From: Mesotaenium endlicherianum
Lineage: Eukaryota; Streptophyta; Zygnematophyceae; Zygnematales; Mesotaeniaceae
Direction of reading: 5' to 3'
Length of the DNA: 45,514 bases
NCBI GenBank assembly: GCA_009602735.1
Contig: WELA01004268.1
Span: 649,056-694,569, forward strand
Part shown: piece after piece, positions 1-13,080 of the stretch
Position numbering within the stretch: the first letter of the stretch is position 1
Layout: each line of letters begins with the position of its first letter
Made by a program: the position numbers and the translations under genes
The notes under the pieces: model-generated
Seen by the model: only the letters and a program-made list of their open reading frames with translations
Database searches by the model: none
What the model was told of the DNA's origin: nothing

Positions 1-368
1 CTTACGGCGCACCCCACCCCCCCTTCCCCTCCTTCCCTGCTGATTTGTGCCAGACCTGTAGTTTGCTGATTTCATCCTGGGCAGAGCTGTCCTCCGAACT
101 TCTCTGGCAGTAGAATGCCATTATCCCCCGTGCCAGTGATGCGCTTGCTAGTCCTCCTCAGAGTGCATGCTGTCCTGCTGAACAGCATCAACCCACGGCC
201 GGCTGCTGCAGCGCTCTTCGGGATCATGGTGCTTGAATCATGAACCCGTGGTTCATGGTTCGCGCGCTCATTCCCATGAGGCGCTCAATCCCAAGCTTCC
301 TCGGTTTCTTCCGAGGGGGTTGCCTGATTGGAGGGCCTATCTGATGGGACACGACAGGGAGTGACTCC

Positions 369-390
369 GTGTGTGTGTGTGTGTGTGTGT
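369..390. repeat. (GT)n microsatellite beside a 3' splice site
   Basis: Uninterrupted GT repeat of about 11 units, ending six bases before the pyruvate kinase exon at 397. It stands where the polypyrimidine tract would be expected. Confidence 0.9.
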
Positions 391-396
391 ACGCAG

Positions 397-3300
397 CTGC
401 GTGCCCTCCTGGACACGCTCGGGGACTTCAAGCAGACACAGGTCTTTGCCAAGATTGAGAATGTGGAGGTAAGCAATAAGCGCCTCGCATCGCCTCGCCT
501 CTCTCTCCACGGCCAGGCTTGTTGTGGAGCAAGAGGAACATGTCTCGGCCGGACACAAGTAGGGCATCGGTCAGAGTGGATGCAGAAAAACACGGCCCCA
601 GACCTGGCATGTCTTTCTGCAAGTGAAGACCTCTCTGCACGGCCACTGGACTGGCCCCCTGGCTGCGCAATGCTGGCAGATGGACGGTCACGGCAGGCAG
701 CCCACGCATGCCCAGGAAGCTCAGGAGAGTGGTGGAGAGATTGCGTTCATGATTGTGCGGGTGTGGATGAAGATGGGACCTGCTGTCGGATGGCACCATG
801 GTCGTGCCGGTGGCAGTACGGACACCTGGCTAGTGGAGAGGAAGGTAGATGCATGGATGGCAGCGGAGTAGTTGGCTGGAGAAGGGGGAGCAATATCCAG
901 GTGTGGGCGAGGTGAGGGCGAGAGGGAGAGACCGCACTATGGAGCTTCAGGAGCAGGCCGCGGCTTGTGCAGCTTGCGATGTGAGGTGTAGGGGAGGAGG
1001 GAGCCACGGAGGGGCATGCTTAACGTCCGAGAGTCAGTCGCACTTGCCACCACCCGGGGCTGAGGGAGTGGATTTAGCACGTCACCTGCACTTATGCAGG
1101 CACCAAGCTAGCTTCACAAGTACGTCAGTGTGTCTGGGGGCCAAGCGTGGGCGTAGTTGCCATAGGGGGGACATTGCTCTTCAAATGCATAGGTAGGAGG
1201 TGAGAAAAGAAGGAGCAGAGGACAGCTGGCTGGGTTATGCGTTGTCTGAGGCTGCGGTGCGGGCGGAAGATCGCCTGCGCCTTCACTTCCCCGCTTCGCC
1301 TGCTGGCCAACAGTGTCCCTGGTCTTCAGCCAGTGCCAAGGGGCTTGAGGAATGTCAGCACGCCGTTGGGTTGTCTTGGGAAGGGGTACGTCGTACCTGC
1401 GCCGCAGGCAACCTAGCGGCTTGAGGGCCGGGGGCTGAAGGGCCTGCCTACGCCAACGTTGGACGTGCTTGGTGTTTTCTTTAGGTCTCTAGAGATGTAT
1501 AAACAAGGATGTTCTTGGTTGTGCGTGCGTGCGTGCGTGCTTGTGTGCGTGTGCGTGTGTCTGTGTGTGTGTGTGTGTGCGCGCGCGCCTGCAGGGTTTG
1601 AAGTACTTTGACGAGATCCTGAAGGAGGCGGATGGCTTCATCCTGTCCCGAGGGAACTTGGGCATCGACCTGCCCCCTGAGAAGGTGAGACAGCCAGCCT
1701 GCCTGGGCCTCCTCACCCTCTGCTTTGCTTCCCCTGCATTGGCGGTAAAACCCCTTGGTCAGGTGCTGTGATGCAAAAAAGCTGCACAAGCCTTCCTCTC
1801 CTAATGCAGTACCAAGTGCATCTTATGCATTTCTAAAAGTAGACAAACAAACAAACAAACAATCAAGCACGCATGGAAGCCAGCCGTGGCGCGCGCTCTT
1901 GAAGCTTCTGCTGCTGCCGTGAGGAAAGGGAAGGCCAGTCAGTGTGTACGGCACGTTCTCTCTCCCTCCGTAAGCAAGTGAGCCAATCAAATGGGCATCG
2001 AACTCAACTCAAGAGGAACACAGAAGGTTGTCTTTCTGCGATGCATCAATCATCCTACGCACTCGTGTCTCACCGAGCGTTAATGTATTGGTTCAAGCAA
2101 TGGAACGGGCTGACATGCTCTTTTAGCTGCAGACAGGCCATGTCACTGAACGTGAGTGGCTGGGCACCGACCCAGCAGGTGCCTACTGGGGAAGGTATGG
2201 CAGGCCATTCCAGGCAGAGATCAGGCCTGTCTGAGGCTGTGGGGCACACGTGCCGGCGTGAGGATGACAGATGGGCGGGCTCTATGTGGTGCCATGCTGG
2301 GTTGGTGTACAGGTGTTCCTCTTCCAGAAGGCGGCGCTGTCCAAGTGCAACAGGGCAGGCAAGCCAGTTGTCATCACGCGCGTGGTGGACACCATGACGG
2401 AAACCCCCCGGCCAACACGCGCGGAGGCGACAGATGTCGCCAACGCCGTGCTCGATGGTGCGTAACGCCGCCACCTCCCTCGCCTTAGACTCCCCGTAGC
2501 CAAACGTCTCGTCATTTGAAGCCCACTGTGTGTGGGGAGAGCAAGTGACACAAACAGGCTGTGTGCGCGCGGCTATACCTCATTCCCTTCGCACACGTGC
2601 TTTTGTGTTGCCCTCCCCACCTCCTGCTACTGCTATGGCAGTGTAGACTGCTGGGATGCTTCGTCTGTCTCATCGTCTGACCATTAGCTGTCGGACTGCG
2701 GACTGCCTGGGTGTGCGTGTGTGTGTGCGTACCGGCGCGGGGATGGGCAGGCTGTGACGCCATCATGCTGGGCGCGGAGACCCTGCGAGGCCTCTACCCG
2801 GTGGAGTCCGTTGTGTGCGTCCGCAAGATTGCGGCCGAGGTGCGCGGCAGCCTGCTCGCTCGCTCTCTCACTCACGCATCCACTCTCTCGCTCAGTCGTG
2901 GCCCAGCGCGCGTCCTATCACCCTATCTCTCCTTCTGGCCGCAAGAAAAGCTTGTCTGCCTGTCCACACTCCTTCTCCTACATTTTCCGCCCGCCTGGTG
3001 CGCTGCTTCTCTCCCAAGCAAAGTCGTCTGTTGTGGTGGTGGGCACGTGCTTTCTTCCTTAACCACTCTCGTGGGGGCCATGGGCGGGATGGGTGCGCGC
3101 TGGCGGGCGCAGGCGGAGAAGGTGTACAACCAGGAGAACTTCTTCAAGAAGACGGTCAAGGCCGTGGGCGAGCCCATGGGCCAGTTGGAGTCCATCGCCT
3201 CCTCCGCAGTACGCTCCTCACACGCACAGCCGCAGCAGCGGCAGTAGCAGAAGCAGCAGTAGTGGCAGCAGCAGTAGCAGGGACAGCCGTTACCGCAGCA

Positions 3301-3509
3301 CAGCTGGGCTCTCTGCTAGCCTGCAAATGGATGCCAGCTGGCCACAGCAGTGGAGATGCTGACGCTGCTCATGGGCCGCAGGGGGCTCCTTGCGCTTTCT
3401 TCCTCTCTCGTCAGCCTTTGAAACACGGGCGTGTGTGCGTTCCATCGCTGGAGGATGCCTCCAAGCATCTCATGCTCATGCATGAGCTTGCCTCCTCATG
3501 TATGTGTGT

Positions 3510-3551
<42 letters not shown>

Positions 3552-5958
3552 CCGCGCCTGCATCACAAAGGGCAGGTGCGCGCGGCGGAGAAGGTGCGAG
3601 CGTCGGTCATCATCGTCTTCACGTCCTCGGGCCGCGCTGCCAAGTACGCCTGCCTCCCTACCTTGCCTGCCCCACCTCCTCCCTGCCTTTGCTTGGTCGC
3701 CCTCTGCTGGGCCTCGCGGTGGTGGTAACATTTCTGGCCCTCGCGTTCAGCATGTTGGGCGCGCGGGGCAACAGATCCCTCTGAGAACAAACAAGCAACC
3801 GTAGCGTTGTGGTACTCCACTCTCGGCTTTTGCTGCTGTCCCGTGCCCTGGGCTGACTGCTGGCGGGCACATGTACACACGCCCAGCAATGTGGCAGGGT
3901 GGGTGAGAAGGGGCAGCATCTGCTTCTAGTGTGTCGGAGTGAGCTGGGGGACACAGCGCCTCTGGGGCGCATGATGCGTTTCCTGCATTCTCTGCATGGC
4001 GGGCCCTGCAAGTGAATCGTGGCCTTTGGGGTTCTCCTGCTTGGTGTGCATCAACCTCTTTAAGGAGAGCAGCAGCAGCAGCAGCAAACCTAAGGGCATT
4101 GCAACCCCCTCTCCCCCTTTTCTTACCTGCCACGCGTGTGTGCACTGTGAGAGCGCAGGTTGATAGCCAAGTACAAGCCGAGCATGCCGGCTCTGGTCGT
4201 CGTCATCCCCAAGCTGACGACCGACCAGCTGACGTGGAAGTTCACGGGCGCCTTCCAGGTACACTCGACATGCACATGTGCATCCAGTCAGTGTCAGTCG
4301 GTGAGGTGCTTGTGTCGGAGGAGGCAAGGCCGGACGAGGCAGGGCTTCGTTTAGAGTCCCTGGTGTTGCAAGTGATTCACATCTACTGCTGCTGCTACTG
4401 CTGCTGTTGGCGGCCACTTTGAAAGCAAGGGGCAACACTGAAAGGGGGGGAGGATTTGTGGAAGGTTTGAGTGGGGGCGTCTGATGCTCGTATGGGTGTC
4501 TGACAAGAGCGCTTCAGTTGTGACCTGCCACACTGCACAAGGACCATACGACGCACTTCATTACAATTCACAAGTAGCTCCTTTCATGCTTCCATGCCGA
4601 CAAATGTTGGGGGCGGGGGAAAGAAACAAGTGACAAGGCTTACTAATGGAGGTGGCAAGAGAGTTCAGCGTGCTGTCTTCAGGTTGATGCCTGTTGGCGT
4701 GTGGGTGAAACATCAGTGTCTGCTGTTCCCTTTGTCTTCCTCTCTCCGTGAAGCCTGGGGACGTCAGTACCAACCAGAAAGATGCATCAAGGCACGTGCA
4801 TGTATCCCAGTGCGTGCTGCTAGTGGCAGGGCTTCCATTGATGCACATCAAGTGAACACATGCAGAGGAGACCAGGAGGAGGTGTTCTGTATCCAAAGTG
4901 TCACATATTTTCTACCTGATGGACCCCCTATCGCATCTCCCCCACCTGCCTTCTGTTACCTCTTCTCGAGAGCGCCGACAGATCATCTGCAGGGCGTGCC
5001 AGATCAGCCAGCAGTTACTACTACTCCTCTTGGAGGCAGCCGTTGCAGGTGGTACTTTTGTACGGTCAAGCTGTGGACATGCCTCTGTGTGCACTCCTAC
5101 AGAGCCCATGTTGCTCGTGATTCGACCTCCTCTATTGTGCCGGGAAGAGGGTGCGCGGGCGACATGTATGACCAGAATCCTGCACACTGCAATGTAACGT
5201 TGGTAGGAAGCTGACATGTGATGATGCGTGTGTGTCTGCCGGCCACGATACGGAATGTAATCATTCTGTGTGTCGCGTAGTCCATGCAGGCAAGGCAGTG
5301 CCTGCTGGTGCGCGGCCTCTTCCCCATCCTGGCTGACCCCAGACACCCTGTATGTCTGCCCAGCCTCCCCACCCGGCCTCCACCCAGCTCCCCCTCACTG
5401 CTGTGCATGCGCTTGTTCCAGCAAGCCTCTGGAAGTGCCAGGGACACTCTGCTCCTCAAGAGTGCTGGCTGACCTTTCTCACCCGTCCTTGTTGTCCTTG
5501 TTTGCTGCTGACTCATTCATTCACGTCATGGGGCTTAGTGTTGTGCTTCCTTTGTCTCTGGCATGCGGACAAGTTAGAGATGTGGGGCTCGTGGCAGCAC
5601 ACAAGTTTATGCAAATCTGGGTCTCTCTGCCTGCGCTCTTACTTGCCTGCAACATCATGCACAGCGTCTGCTAACTGAACTATCTGGGGGCTTGCTACTT
5701 CTTTCACCTGATAGAGCAGCTTGGCAGGGAGCAGCAAGGCTTGTGGGCATTAGGAAAAGACGTTGACTTGCTTCTGGCATTATGCTGTTTGTTCACTAGC
5801 AGGGAGAGAATACGTACACGTCTTCAAACGAGTCCATCTTGAAAGTGGCTCTGGACCACGGCAAAGCTGCCGGCATTATTAAGATCCATGATCGCATTGT
5901 TGTCGTGCAAAAGCTTGGAGACTCAGCTGTTGTTAAGATTATCGAGCTGGAAGAGTAG
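397..5958 (+). CDS. PKc: Cytosolic pyruvate kinase, plant type (5'-partial, last nine exons)
   Basis: Pyruvate kinase converts phosphoenolpyruvate and ADP to pyruvate and ATP, the last step of cytosolic glycolysis. Exons by splice-site reading: 397-468, 1595-1684, 2313-2457, 2751-2839, 3113-3208, 3576-3643, 4159-4258, 5290-5349, 5803-5958. They join in phase to give 291 residues and end at TAG 5956-5958. Visible motifs: [69 protein letters not shown], and the tail SVVKIIELE shape (here [10 protein letters not shown]) typical of plant cytosolic isoforms rather than plastid ones. The window holds the end of the A domain and the whole C domain; the N-terminal part (early A domain and B domain) must lie upstream of base 1. 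Introns are 0.25-1.1 kb and several carry GT repeats next to the acceptor. The last acceptor (5798-5802) is a NAGNAG type, so one extra Gln is possible. Bases 1-396 are read as intron. Confidence 0.95.
1549..1588. repeat. GT/GC alternating tract in pyruvate kinase intron
   Basis: An alternating purine-pyrimidine tract, GT-rich then GC-rich, ending six bases before the acceptor at 1594. Such tracts can adopt Z-DNA; that is general knowledge and not shown here. Confidence 0.85.
3500..3550. repeat. (GT)n microsatellite in pyruvate kinase intron
   Basis: Long, nearly pure GT repeat with one TATG interruption, 25 bases upstream of the exon at 3576. A shorter GT tract at about 2711-2729 precedes the exon at 2751 in the same way. 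Confidence 0.9.
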
Positions 5959-7512
5959 GAGCCGGATGGAGCTAGTTACGCTCATTTGCTCATTAAAGAG
6001 CAAGATTGGAGCACTGATACTTTTGCATTCTCTGAGGGTGAATATGTCCTTGAGAGGTGCTTACCTCACATAAAGATAGCCTAATTTTAGTTAATTGTCA
6101 AAGGAGGTGCATGATCACTAGCAGCTTGTGGAACCAATAGTAGCTGTTACTTTTCTCATCCTTCGGCAGTGTTGCTGTGAATAGCTTCAAGATTGACAAA
6201 TAAGCAAGATGGATGGCCTGCACGGTGATTATCTACCATTGAGGATGCACTAACTTTTAAACATATAAAGTATGTTCGACTGCTTTTGATTGCAACAGCA
6301 GCTTACTAGTCAAATAGCCGATGATGAAGCAGGCCAATCTGGGCCATATCAAAGATCAAGTGAATGGTGCCTGGTGAACAGACCCCTTGATTCATATGTT
6401 ATTTGCCATTTCGCATGTTAAAGAATCCGATCTAAATAGAAATAAGGAAATGCTCTGAAAAGCTTTTAAATAATTATTGGATACTCTCTCAAAAAACATT
6501 ACCGTTGGGTACAGGATATTATTTACACTTACAAATTTTGTCAATCGAGAGGCCTGCTGGTGAATCTTTGTGAAGGATGTGGGGCAAGTACAAAGATTTA
6601 TCATACTTGAGAAGAATTGTCCATCATGCAGCTATGTCCGTCAGTGATGAGCCAAAATACCGTACACTAAGCCTACCTGTGAAGCTGAATAACCTTTTAC
6701 TCCAAACCTTTGGTGCACCACCTAATATATGCCACATCAACTTGCACGTATTATTGTACGTATAGTAAACAGATGACCACTAAGAAATACATAAAGGAGA
6801 AATACAAGGCCACGGTGGTCAAGCACAGTAGCAGATGCATCAATACATATGGTAAAGTCACAGTACCTTGTCGGCTTACTAAATTTATATACAGGTATAT
6901 GTACAAGGATCTGTCTGGTGGATCTTACCACTGACTGATGATCTCACAAAGGTCTTTTCCTCACAGAATCCCAATCCCGAGCACCAATTATTCCTTCCAA
7001 AACAACCAGTTCTCGTCTCTTGGTGACTAGTAATGAACTTATTACTTGCTACAATGACCCTACGGCACCATCTGTGCAAGAGCCTACCTACCCCGTACTA
7101 ACCTACCTACTATCTCAGAAGGGCAAAATAGAAGAAATTGCCCTCTCGTGTACCTTTCCCCACCCCAACCTCAACCCCCCCCCGCCCCACAAGTGGGATG
7201 CTTGTTCCTCACCACCTTACCTCAGCCTCCAGACAACAACCCAACTCATAACCACTTTCTTACGAACTCTTCAACTATGTAAACAAGAGAATAAACTGAA
7301 AACATCAAAAGAAGGGCCTATGTGCACATCTGTCATGCAGCCTCCAAAAGGCCAAGCTTCCAGAATGCCAAGCAAGCGTCCCTTCTAAAATAATACATCA
7401 CCCAAGAGGTTGATCATTGTTAAACAATGGGGACAGATGCAGACACCGGCACTCACACAAGGTATCGAGCTACGGGCCGGAACATACGAGGCATCAACAT
7501 ATGATACAAACT
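5959..7512. other. Convergent intergenic region, 3' ends of two genes
   Basis: About 1.55 kb between the pyruvate kinase stop (+) and the kinase stop (-). It holds only short open frames with no recognisable domain, and is visibly A/T-richer than the pyruvate kinase exons. It should contain both 3' UTRs. I saw no AATAAA close enough to either stop to assign a polyadenylation site. Confidence 0.7.
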
Positions 7513-10500
7513 TCAGGCATGAAAGCAGAAGCAGCCTGATGGCTTCACCAGCTCAGGTGCCCGCATCATGGCCTGGCCTTTGAAGGAGAGAAGGCCCTGC
7601 AGAGTCTGCGCCACTTCCACCATGGAAGGCCTCTTGTCGGGATTCTGATCCCAGCACTTCTCCATGAGGCTGGACAGCTCCTTGGGGCAGCATGCTGGGA
7701 CCTGAGGCCTCAAGCCCTGCAGGAGTGGACAAAGAAGAGCTCCACATCACGTTGAGGAGCAGCCACAGCCAGAGAACTGGTGAAAACACAGACACACGTC
7801 GGCTGTAGAACCTCCCAATATGTACAAGAAGAAACGTGTAAGAATCACACTTGTCCAAAAACGACGGGGCCACCACGCAGCTCGAAGCTTGCCCTACGAC
7901 AACCCCACGTAAAGTGCTTCGAGAACAAGGCACAAGACGGCTGCAAAAAATCTCGACAGGGCTTTCCCTGACCTAGTACCTAGCGTGCAACCTTACTCCA
8001 CTCGCAGAGAGGGCATCTGCAAGTTGTGCCCTACACCGTCAACAGAGCCCAGGAACAACTTCAACAAAGCGCTTCATAACATGGACCCAAACAGCACACG
8101 CAAAGGAGCTTCCAAACTGGCTGTACGGCATAGTTGGTTGCTTACCTGCCCGACAAACGCTTTGATGTCATTGACATTGAAGTTCATGAAGGGGAACGGA
8201 TTATCGCAGCAATATATCTCCCAGAGCATGATTCCAAAGCTGTACACATCCACTTTATGGTCGTACGGCTCCCCCTTCAGAATCTGCCACCACTCACAAC
8301 ACCAAGGGAGAATCCCGTCTCAACTTGCGAGGAGCAGAGGGCCATCACCTCTGCACACAACCATCAACTCTGCAGCACTGAGCAATAATTCAGGACATGT
8401 CTGCTTTCTAGCAGGCCTTTATCAGTCATGAAGGTGCCCCTGAAAACCAGTGGCAAGGGTCAAGAGGAGAGCGCGACTACCCACCTCCGGAGCCATGTAG
8501 CCAAACGTGCCGGCCATGGGCAGGCACTCCTTGCCTTCAGACGACTCCACTCGGGACACGCCAAAGTCTGCAATCTTGATGTGCTTGTACTTGTCCAGGA
8601 GCATGTTGTCCGACTTCACGTCACGATGCACGATGTGCTTGGAGTGCAGATATGCCAACCTGCACACGCTCATGCGCACACACACACACGTTCAGTTTTG
8701 TAAACTGCCGCACCAAACATGGGGCACTTTGACAAGGGCAAGCGCTTGCAACCAAGGCACAATAGAGAAGGTTGTACTGCGTGCTATTTCAAAGGCTTGC
8801 CGCCCTGTGACACCACACAGCGACAACACAAGCCATGAGCTGCGGCTGTGGAATTTATCATCGATATAAAAGTATGCATTTGAAGCATGTCGCAGGAGCA
8901 GCCACCTGTGCTGTCTCTAGCACCTTCACATCAAGTGTTGAGATAAAATGGTCAGGATACAGACAGGGACCAGCGATAAATAGCCAAGGATGTGACCACA
9001 GGGCAAAACCAGCCAGAAGGGTTTCGCCCCACGAGCAGCAGCAACAAAGCTAACAACAATCAGGCTGCCTCTTAATCTCACCCTCTGGCAGCATCCAGGG
9101 CCAGCTGGATGACCATCTTGAAGGGCAGCTTCTTGTTCCTGTTGTGGTTCAGCAGCGTTTTGAGGTTGCCGCCTGACTCGTACTCCAGCACCACGCAGCA
9201 CACGTGGCCGTCCACCAGAAGCCGCCCATCATGGCCAGTAGCCGTAGAGGGAATGTCGAACCCCTTGGAGCCTCCCACAATGGCCCCATAGAACTGCACA
9301 TCAACCATCAATGACCCACACCTAGCTGTCAATCGCAGCCAAATACCTAAAGCACGAACACGGCGGGGAGGAGAACGGAACAGCTAAATGAGAAGCAAAA
9401 CCACTGTGACGACAACTACCAAGTTATCCTGGGGGGAGGGGGGAGGGGGGAGAGGGGGTCGGTGCTCCCTGGGGGACAAAAAAACATGGGCTAAGAAACT
9501 TCACTGAGCAAACTTGCTCATCTATAGTTTTTTACAGTCGGCAGGGCACCTAGTTCAGAGACACAAATTCAAGCGCCGTCCATTAATCCTTTAGGACGTC
9601 ATTTCACGGTACTGGCATGTCGGGCCTTTATTACAGACAACAGCTGTCACATCTAACATTACTTGCCACTAACGAACTACTGAAGGCAGCGACTCCCCAC
9701 CTGAGTTACATTGGGATGGTCCAAAGTGCTCCACACCGACACCTCCTGCTTAAAGGCGTTGCGAAGCTCTGATAGCTCAGCTCTTGACATGTTGTCTTCA
9801 CCCCAATCCAGCAACTTCACTGCACCTCATAAACATATGAAAGATGCATCTCAGTCACGACAATGCGAGGAGGTAAAACATTAAGCTGGACTCTCTGAAG
9901 TAGAAAAAGTAGACAAGCTTACCCAATGTACTCGTCACCTGCAGTTGCAACATCAATGTACAGTGCTACTGCTGTCATAACGTGAGAACTGGCTGCAACT
10001 TAGCAATGAGAAGACTGAGTTCACAGGCAGCAACAGCATGTTGCATAAAGATGAAAGGGGAGAACAATAAACACAGGGGAGCGAAAAGAAAGACGAATGA
10101 GGATAACATAAGGAGCCAGGGAATACCACTAGACCCTCATAAGAACCCTATTTTCTCAATCAGCCAAAGGCCAACCAAATGAGCAAGAAAAAGATAAAAA
10201 TAAAAGGTTAAACTCCGTGAAGACTCTGGAACCATGCATGGATTCGACAGAAACCCTAGGCACATGGGGAGGCATATATTGACCAAGAAGAAGATTAAAC
10301 AGATCTCAAAGCCACGCTTAATATGTATCATTTCAGAAGCCGGCACATAACCTGGCTGAGTGTTGCGCGACTGGCCATCGGTACGTGTACACCACTAGTG
10401 CCGCAAGATGCTAGGCTATACAACCAGTGGGTAGGGTGGCAAGCCAAGGACTAACCTGCAACATCCTTTCCATCATATGTGCCTCGATGAACGGTTCCAT

Positions 10501-11068
10501 ACGTCCCTTTGGCTAGAAACTTTTTAATGACAAGCTTCCTGGGGTCTATTTCCCAGTGAAATGTTTCCCTTTTAGAAGAAGGTGGTGACGACTCCTCCTC
10601 CGGAGAATCAATAACGTTTGAGGCTTCAAGGTGCTTCAGGCTTGCTCTTCGTTCTCTATGATTTTCTAGGGTCTGCCTCACATCCACCGTGCCAAACAGT
10701 TTCGGGAAAGGGAACATTTTCTCATGTTTGCCAGTAGGGCTCTTTTCCAGTTTATCTCCCTTCTTGAAGAGGAAGCTCTTCTTCTTCGAAATGACAGGAA
10801 TGTCCTTCTTCTGATCGGCTGGAAGGTCTATGGTCAGCACCTTTTTTTCCCCTGCCGAGTCGTCACTCTTTGGTGTATTTTTTTCATCCTTTCCAGGTAC
10901 TATGGCCGGCGCCTTCGCCAGACCCTCACCTGCGGGCATTTTAGCGTCTACATAAACACCATCACCTTTTTTTGTACTTTCCACGGACATGCCATTCTTC
11001 TTCCGACTATTGTTGGGAGCTGAATTAGTCCTGATCAACTGACCAGCATTCAAAGCTTCAGCTTCCAT
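7513..11068 (-). CDS. Plant Raf-like MAPKKK (group C type) protein kinase, complete
   Basis: A serine/threonine/tyrosine kinase of the plant Raf-like MAPKKK group C type. Exons on the minus strand: 11068-10456, 9819-9701, 9293-9082, 8659-8485, 8283-8146, 7716-7513. They close to 1461 nt, 486 residues. The start ATG at 11068-11066 sits in a good context (ACCATGG). Residues 1-180 are low-complexity, Lys/Ser/Glu-rich and probably disordered. The kinase domain follows: glycine loop AKGTYGTV with the first Gly replaced by Ala, as in relatives; catalytic Lys206 in VKLLDWGED; HRD 326-328; DFG 346-348; APE 371-373; then LWEIYCCDNPFP and CWDQNPDKRPSM, typical of this group. The C-terminus ends SGCFCFHA; a GCFCF tail is conserved in relatives, and its cysteines could be lipidated (inference). 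All catalytic residues are present, so it should be active. Pathway and substrates cannot be read from sequence. Confidence 0.95.
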
Positions 11069-11842
11069 GGTAGACAAATACACCTTCCCGTCAAAGAATG
11101 AAAAAACTCATACCACGAATGACGTGATACAAGCTTATACTCAAACACACGCAGTGACACAAACCCAACAGGTCTTGAAGTATGCCGTGAGTAGCTAATC
11201 ACCACAAACTCCCGCTACACTATATGTGTATTGAGATAAGCTTCGCAAAAGTACCAACTGGCCAAGGCCAAGCAACGCAGTCTTGCACAAGCTCTTCCAG
11301 CTAGTGACTTCGACCATAAAAATAAACGCAGCTCTTGAATGAGGTTAGAAAAGGTTCTGCCGAGGGTGGAGTGGATCGACAGTGCCCGAGCTTATAATTA
11401 TCCTGCTTGTTCCCAAATCACTGGCTACCATTCCAAAGCCCTCCACGTTGCTCCACGCTGCTTCGTGCTTGCGTCTCAACGCCGTAGTAACTGCAGCAGG
11501 AGGTGCTTGTAGCCTGTAGGTAACAGACTTGCAGGTACGTGTTAGAATAATAGCGCGTAGTAGACTGTAGCACGTAGTAGCCTGCTGTAGCATCTGGCAG
11601 CGGCTTCGTTGGACGGCAGCAATGTCGGTGGCACAGTCCCTCCTAGTGCCTGTACTTTCATCACCTTTCATCAGTTTCGGTGCCTCTTTAGGGCAACTCG
11701 AGGCGACTCGTCAAGCAGCTATGTATAGTTCAGACCTAATCCAAAATTTGTTCAAGGTTAAGCCCGTCGTATTTTGAAATTAAATCACTAGAAATTAACC
11801 ACCCGACTCCCGTGCTTCCTCCAGACTGGCCGGATGACAGCT

Positions 11843-11900
11843 TGATGATGTCACAGCAGTCCATTTCACTCGCGTTTCAGTGACCGTCATGACATCATCA
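11843..11900. promoter_or_regulatory. Perfect 11-bp inverted repeat upstream of the Raf-like kinase
   Basis: Arms TGATGATGTCA (11843-11853) and TGACATCATCA (11890-11900) are exact reverse complements around a 36-base loop, about 780-830 bases upstream of the kinase ATG. Each arm contains a TGAC-type half-site resembling bZIP targets. A regulatory role is inference. Confidence 0.45.
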
Positions 11901-12943
11901 TCAGCGCCACAGTTTCACATCAAATCCATCAACATCCATCAATATTCATCTAGCTAATGTAGCAGTTTTGCCCTCGTTGGCCCCCAGGTGGCCGAAGCAG
12001 GCCGTAGCGGCACATATCCAAGCAAGTGATGGCACAGCGTATTTGCGATATATGCAAACAATGCATATTTTACTCATGACAATATATTGTTGGACAGTAA
12101 TTTTTACTTGGCTGATATTTGACTTTTGGTAGGTTAGTAGTAAGATGCAGAATTAGAGGAAGTCATAATCTTTAACCAACCCTAAGTATCTACCTACCTA
12201 TCTACCTGTGCGTAGGAATTGACCTAATTCAAACCGGTGCATCCTTCTAGGCTCCCTCTTGCTCTCCTTCTCCGCACACTCTACCTAACACACGTTATCC
12301 TCGCATTTATACACTTGCCGTCCAGTCGTAATTGGAGGCGCCGCGAGGTACCCACTGCATACAACGTTTGAGCAAACTGTACATTTGGTATGTTATTAGT
12401 AACTCGTTAGTCCCGATATGGTATCCATTGCAATGCAATTTTCTTCTTCCTTTTTCCCCTCCCTTTACCCTGGAAAAACTACTACGACACAAACTTGCAC
12501 TCGGACCTCAAAGGGCGGGTGGGTGGGAATTCTGCTCACTACTCTTGCTACCGTGCAATGAGTAGGTAGGGTTTTAATGGGATCGTTAAGTGTCGATCTC
12601 GTCACTGGCGAATCCGAGTCAAATTCGCAGTTAAATCTTGTCGTTTGCCCATCGCAAACTTTGTTTTGATATGTTTCACAAAACGTCATTTTATGGCAGA
12701 CTTGTGCACTGTGGGCCAACGTTGGGCCGGTGGGCCTTGGTCGCATATGGTTTGGGCCCTTGCCGTGCCTACGCGCGTCGGATCAATTGGCGTACAGACG
12801 TGGTTCTATGACAGGTACTTTCATGTATTACAATGCGAGAATTGCGCGAACTAATCAGAAGAAGAGTACATCAAACCACACCTTTATATTTTGTGGTAAT
12901 CTGTTTGTACAATTTGGCCCCAAGAAATTGTCGTGGCTATCCG

Positions 12944-13080
12944 TGTCGGCGTCCTCAGCACGTTCTCACAGTCTTCAACCTGGTAGAGCGTAGACTGTTG
13001 GATCCGCAAGTGTGTCTGTGGCTGGTCAAGTCTGTTGACTCTGCTCCTTCCTTGACCTCACTCATAATTGCCAAGTTTGA
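12944..13080 (+). repeat. Diverged direct repeat, copy A
   Basis: Begins TGTCGGCGTCCTCAGCAC and shares ordered blocks (GAGCGT, the GTCAAGTCT block, GCCAAGTTTG) with copy B at 14165-14290 in the same orientation, about 1.2 kb away. Diverged, with small indels. It could be an old LTR or tandem TE piece; I could not find clean ends. Confidence 0.5.

Noticed and set aside
328..915. 195-residue open frame over the first visible pyruvate kinase exon
   Set aside because: Only 397-468 of it is coding; the rest reads through GT repeat and intron.
2815..3804. 329-residue open frame rich in Cys/Val and Ala
   Set aside because: It is in the wrong frame relative to the true exons 3113-3208 and 3576-3643 and is driven by GT and CAG repeats.
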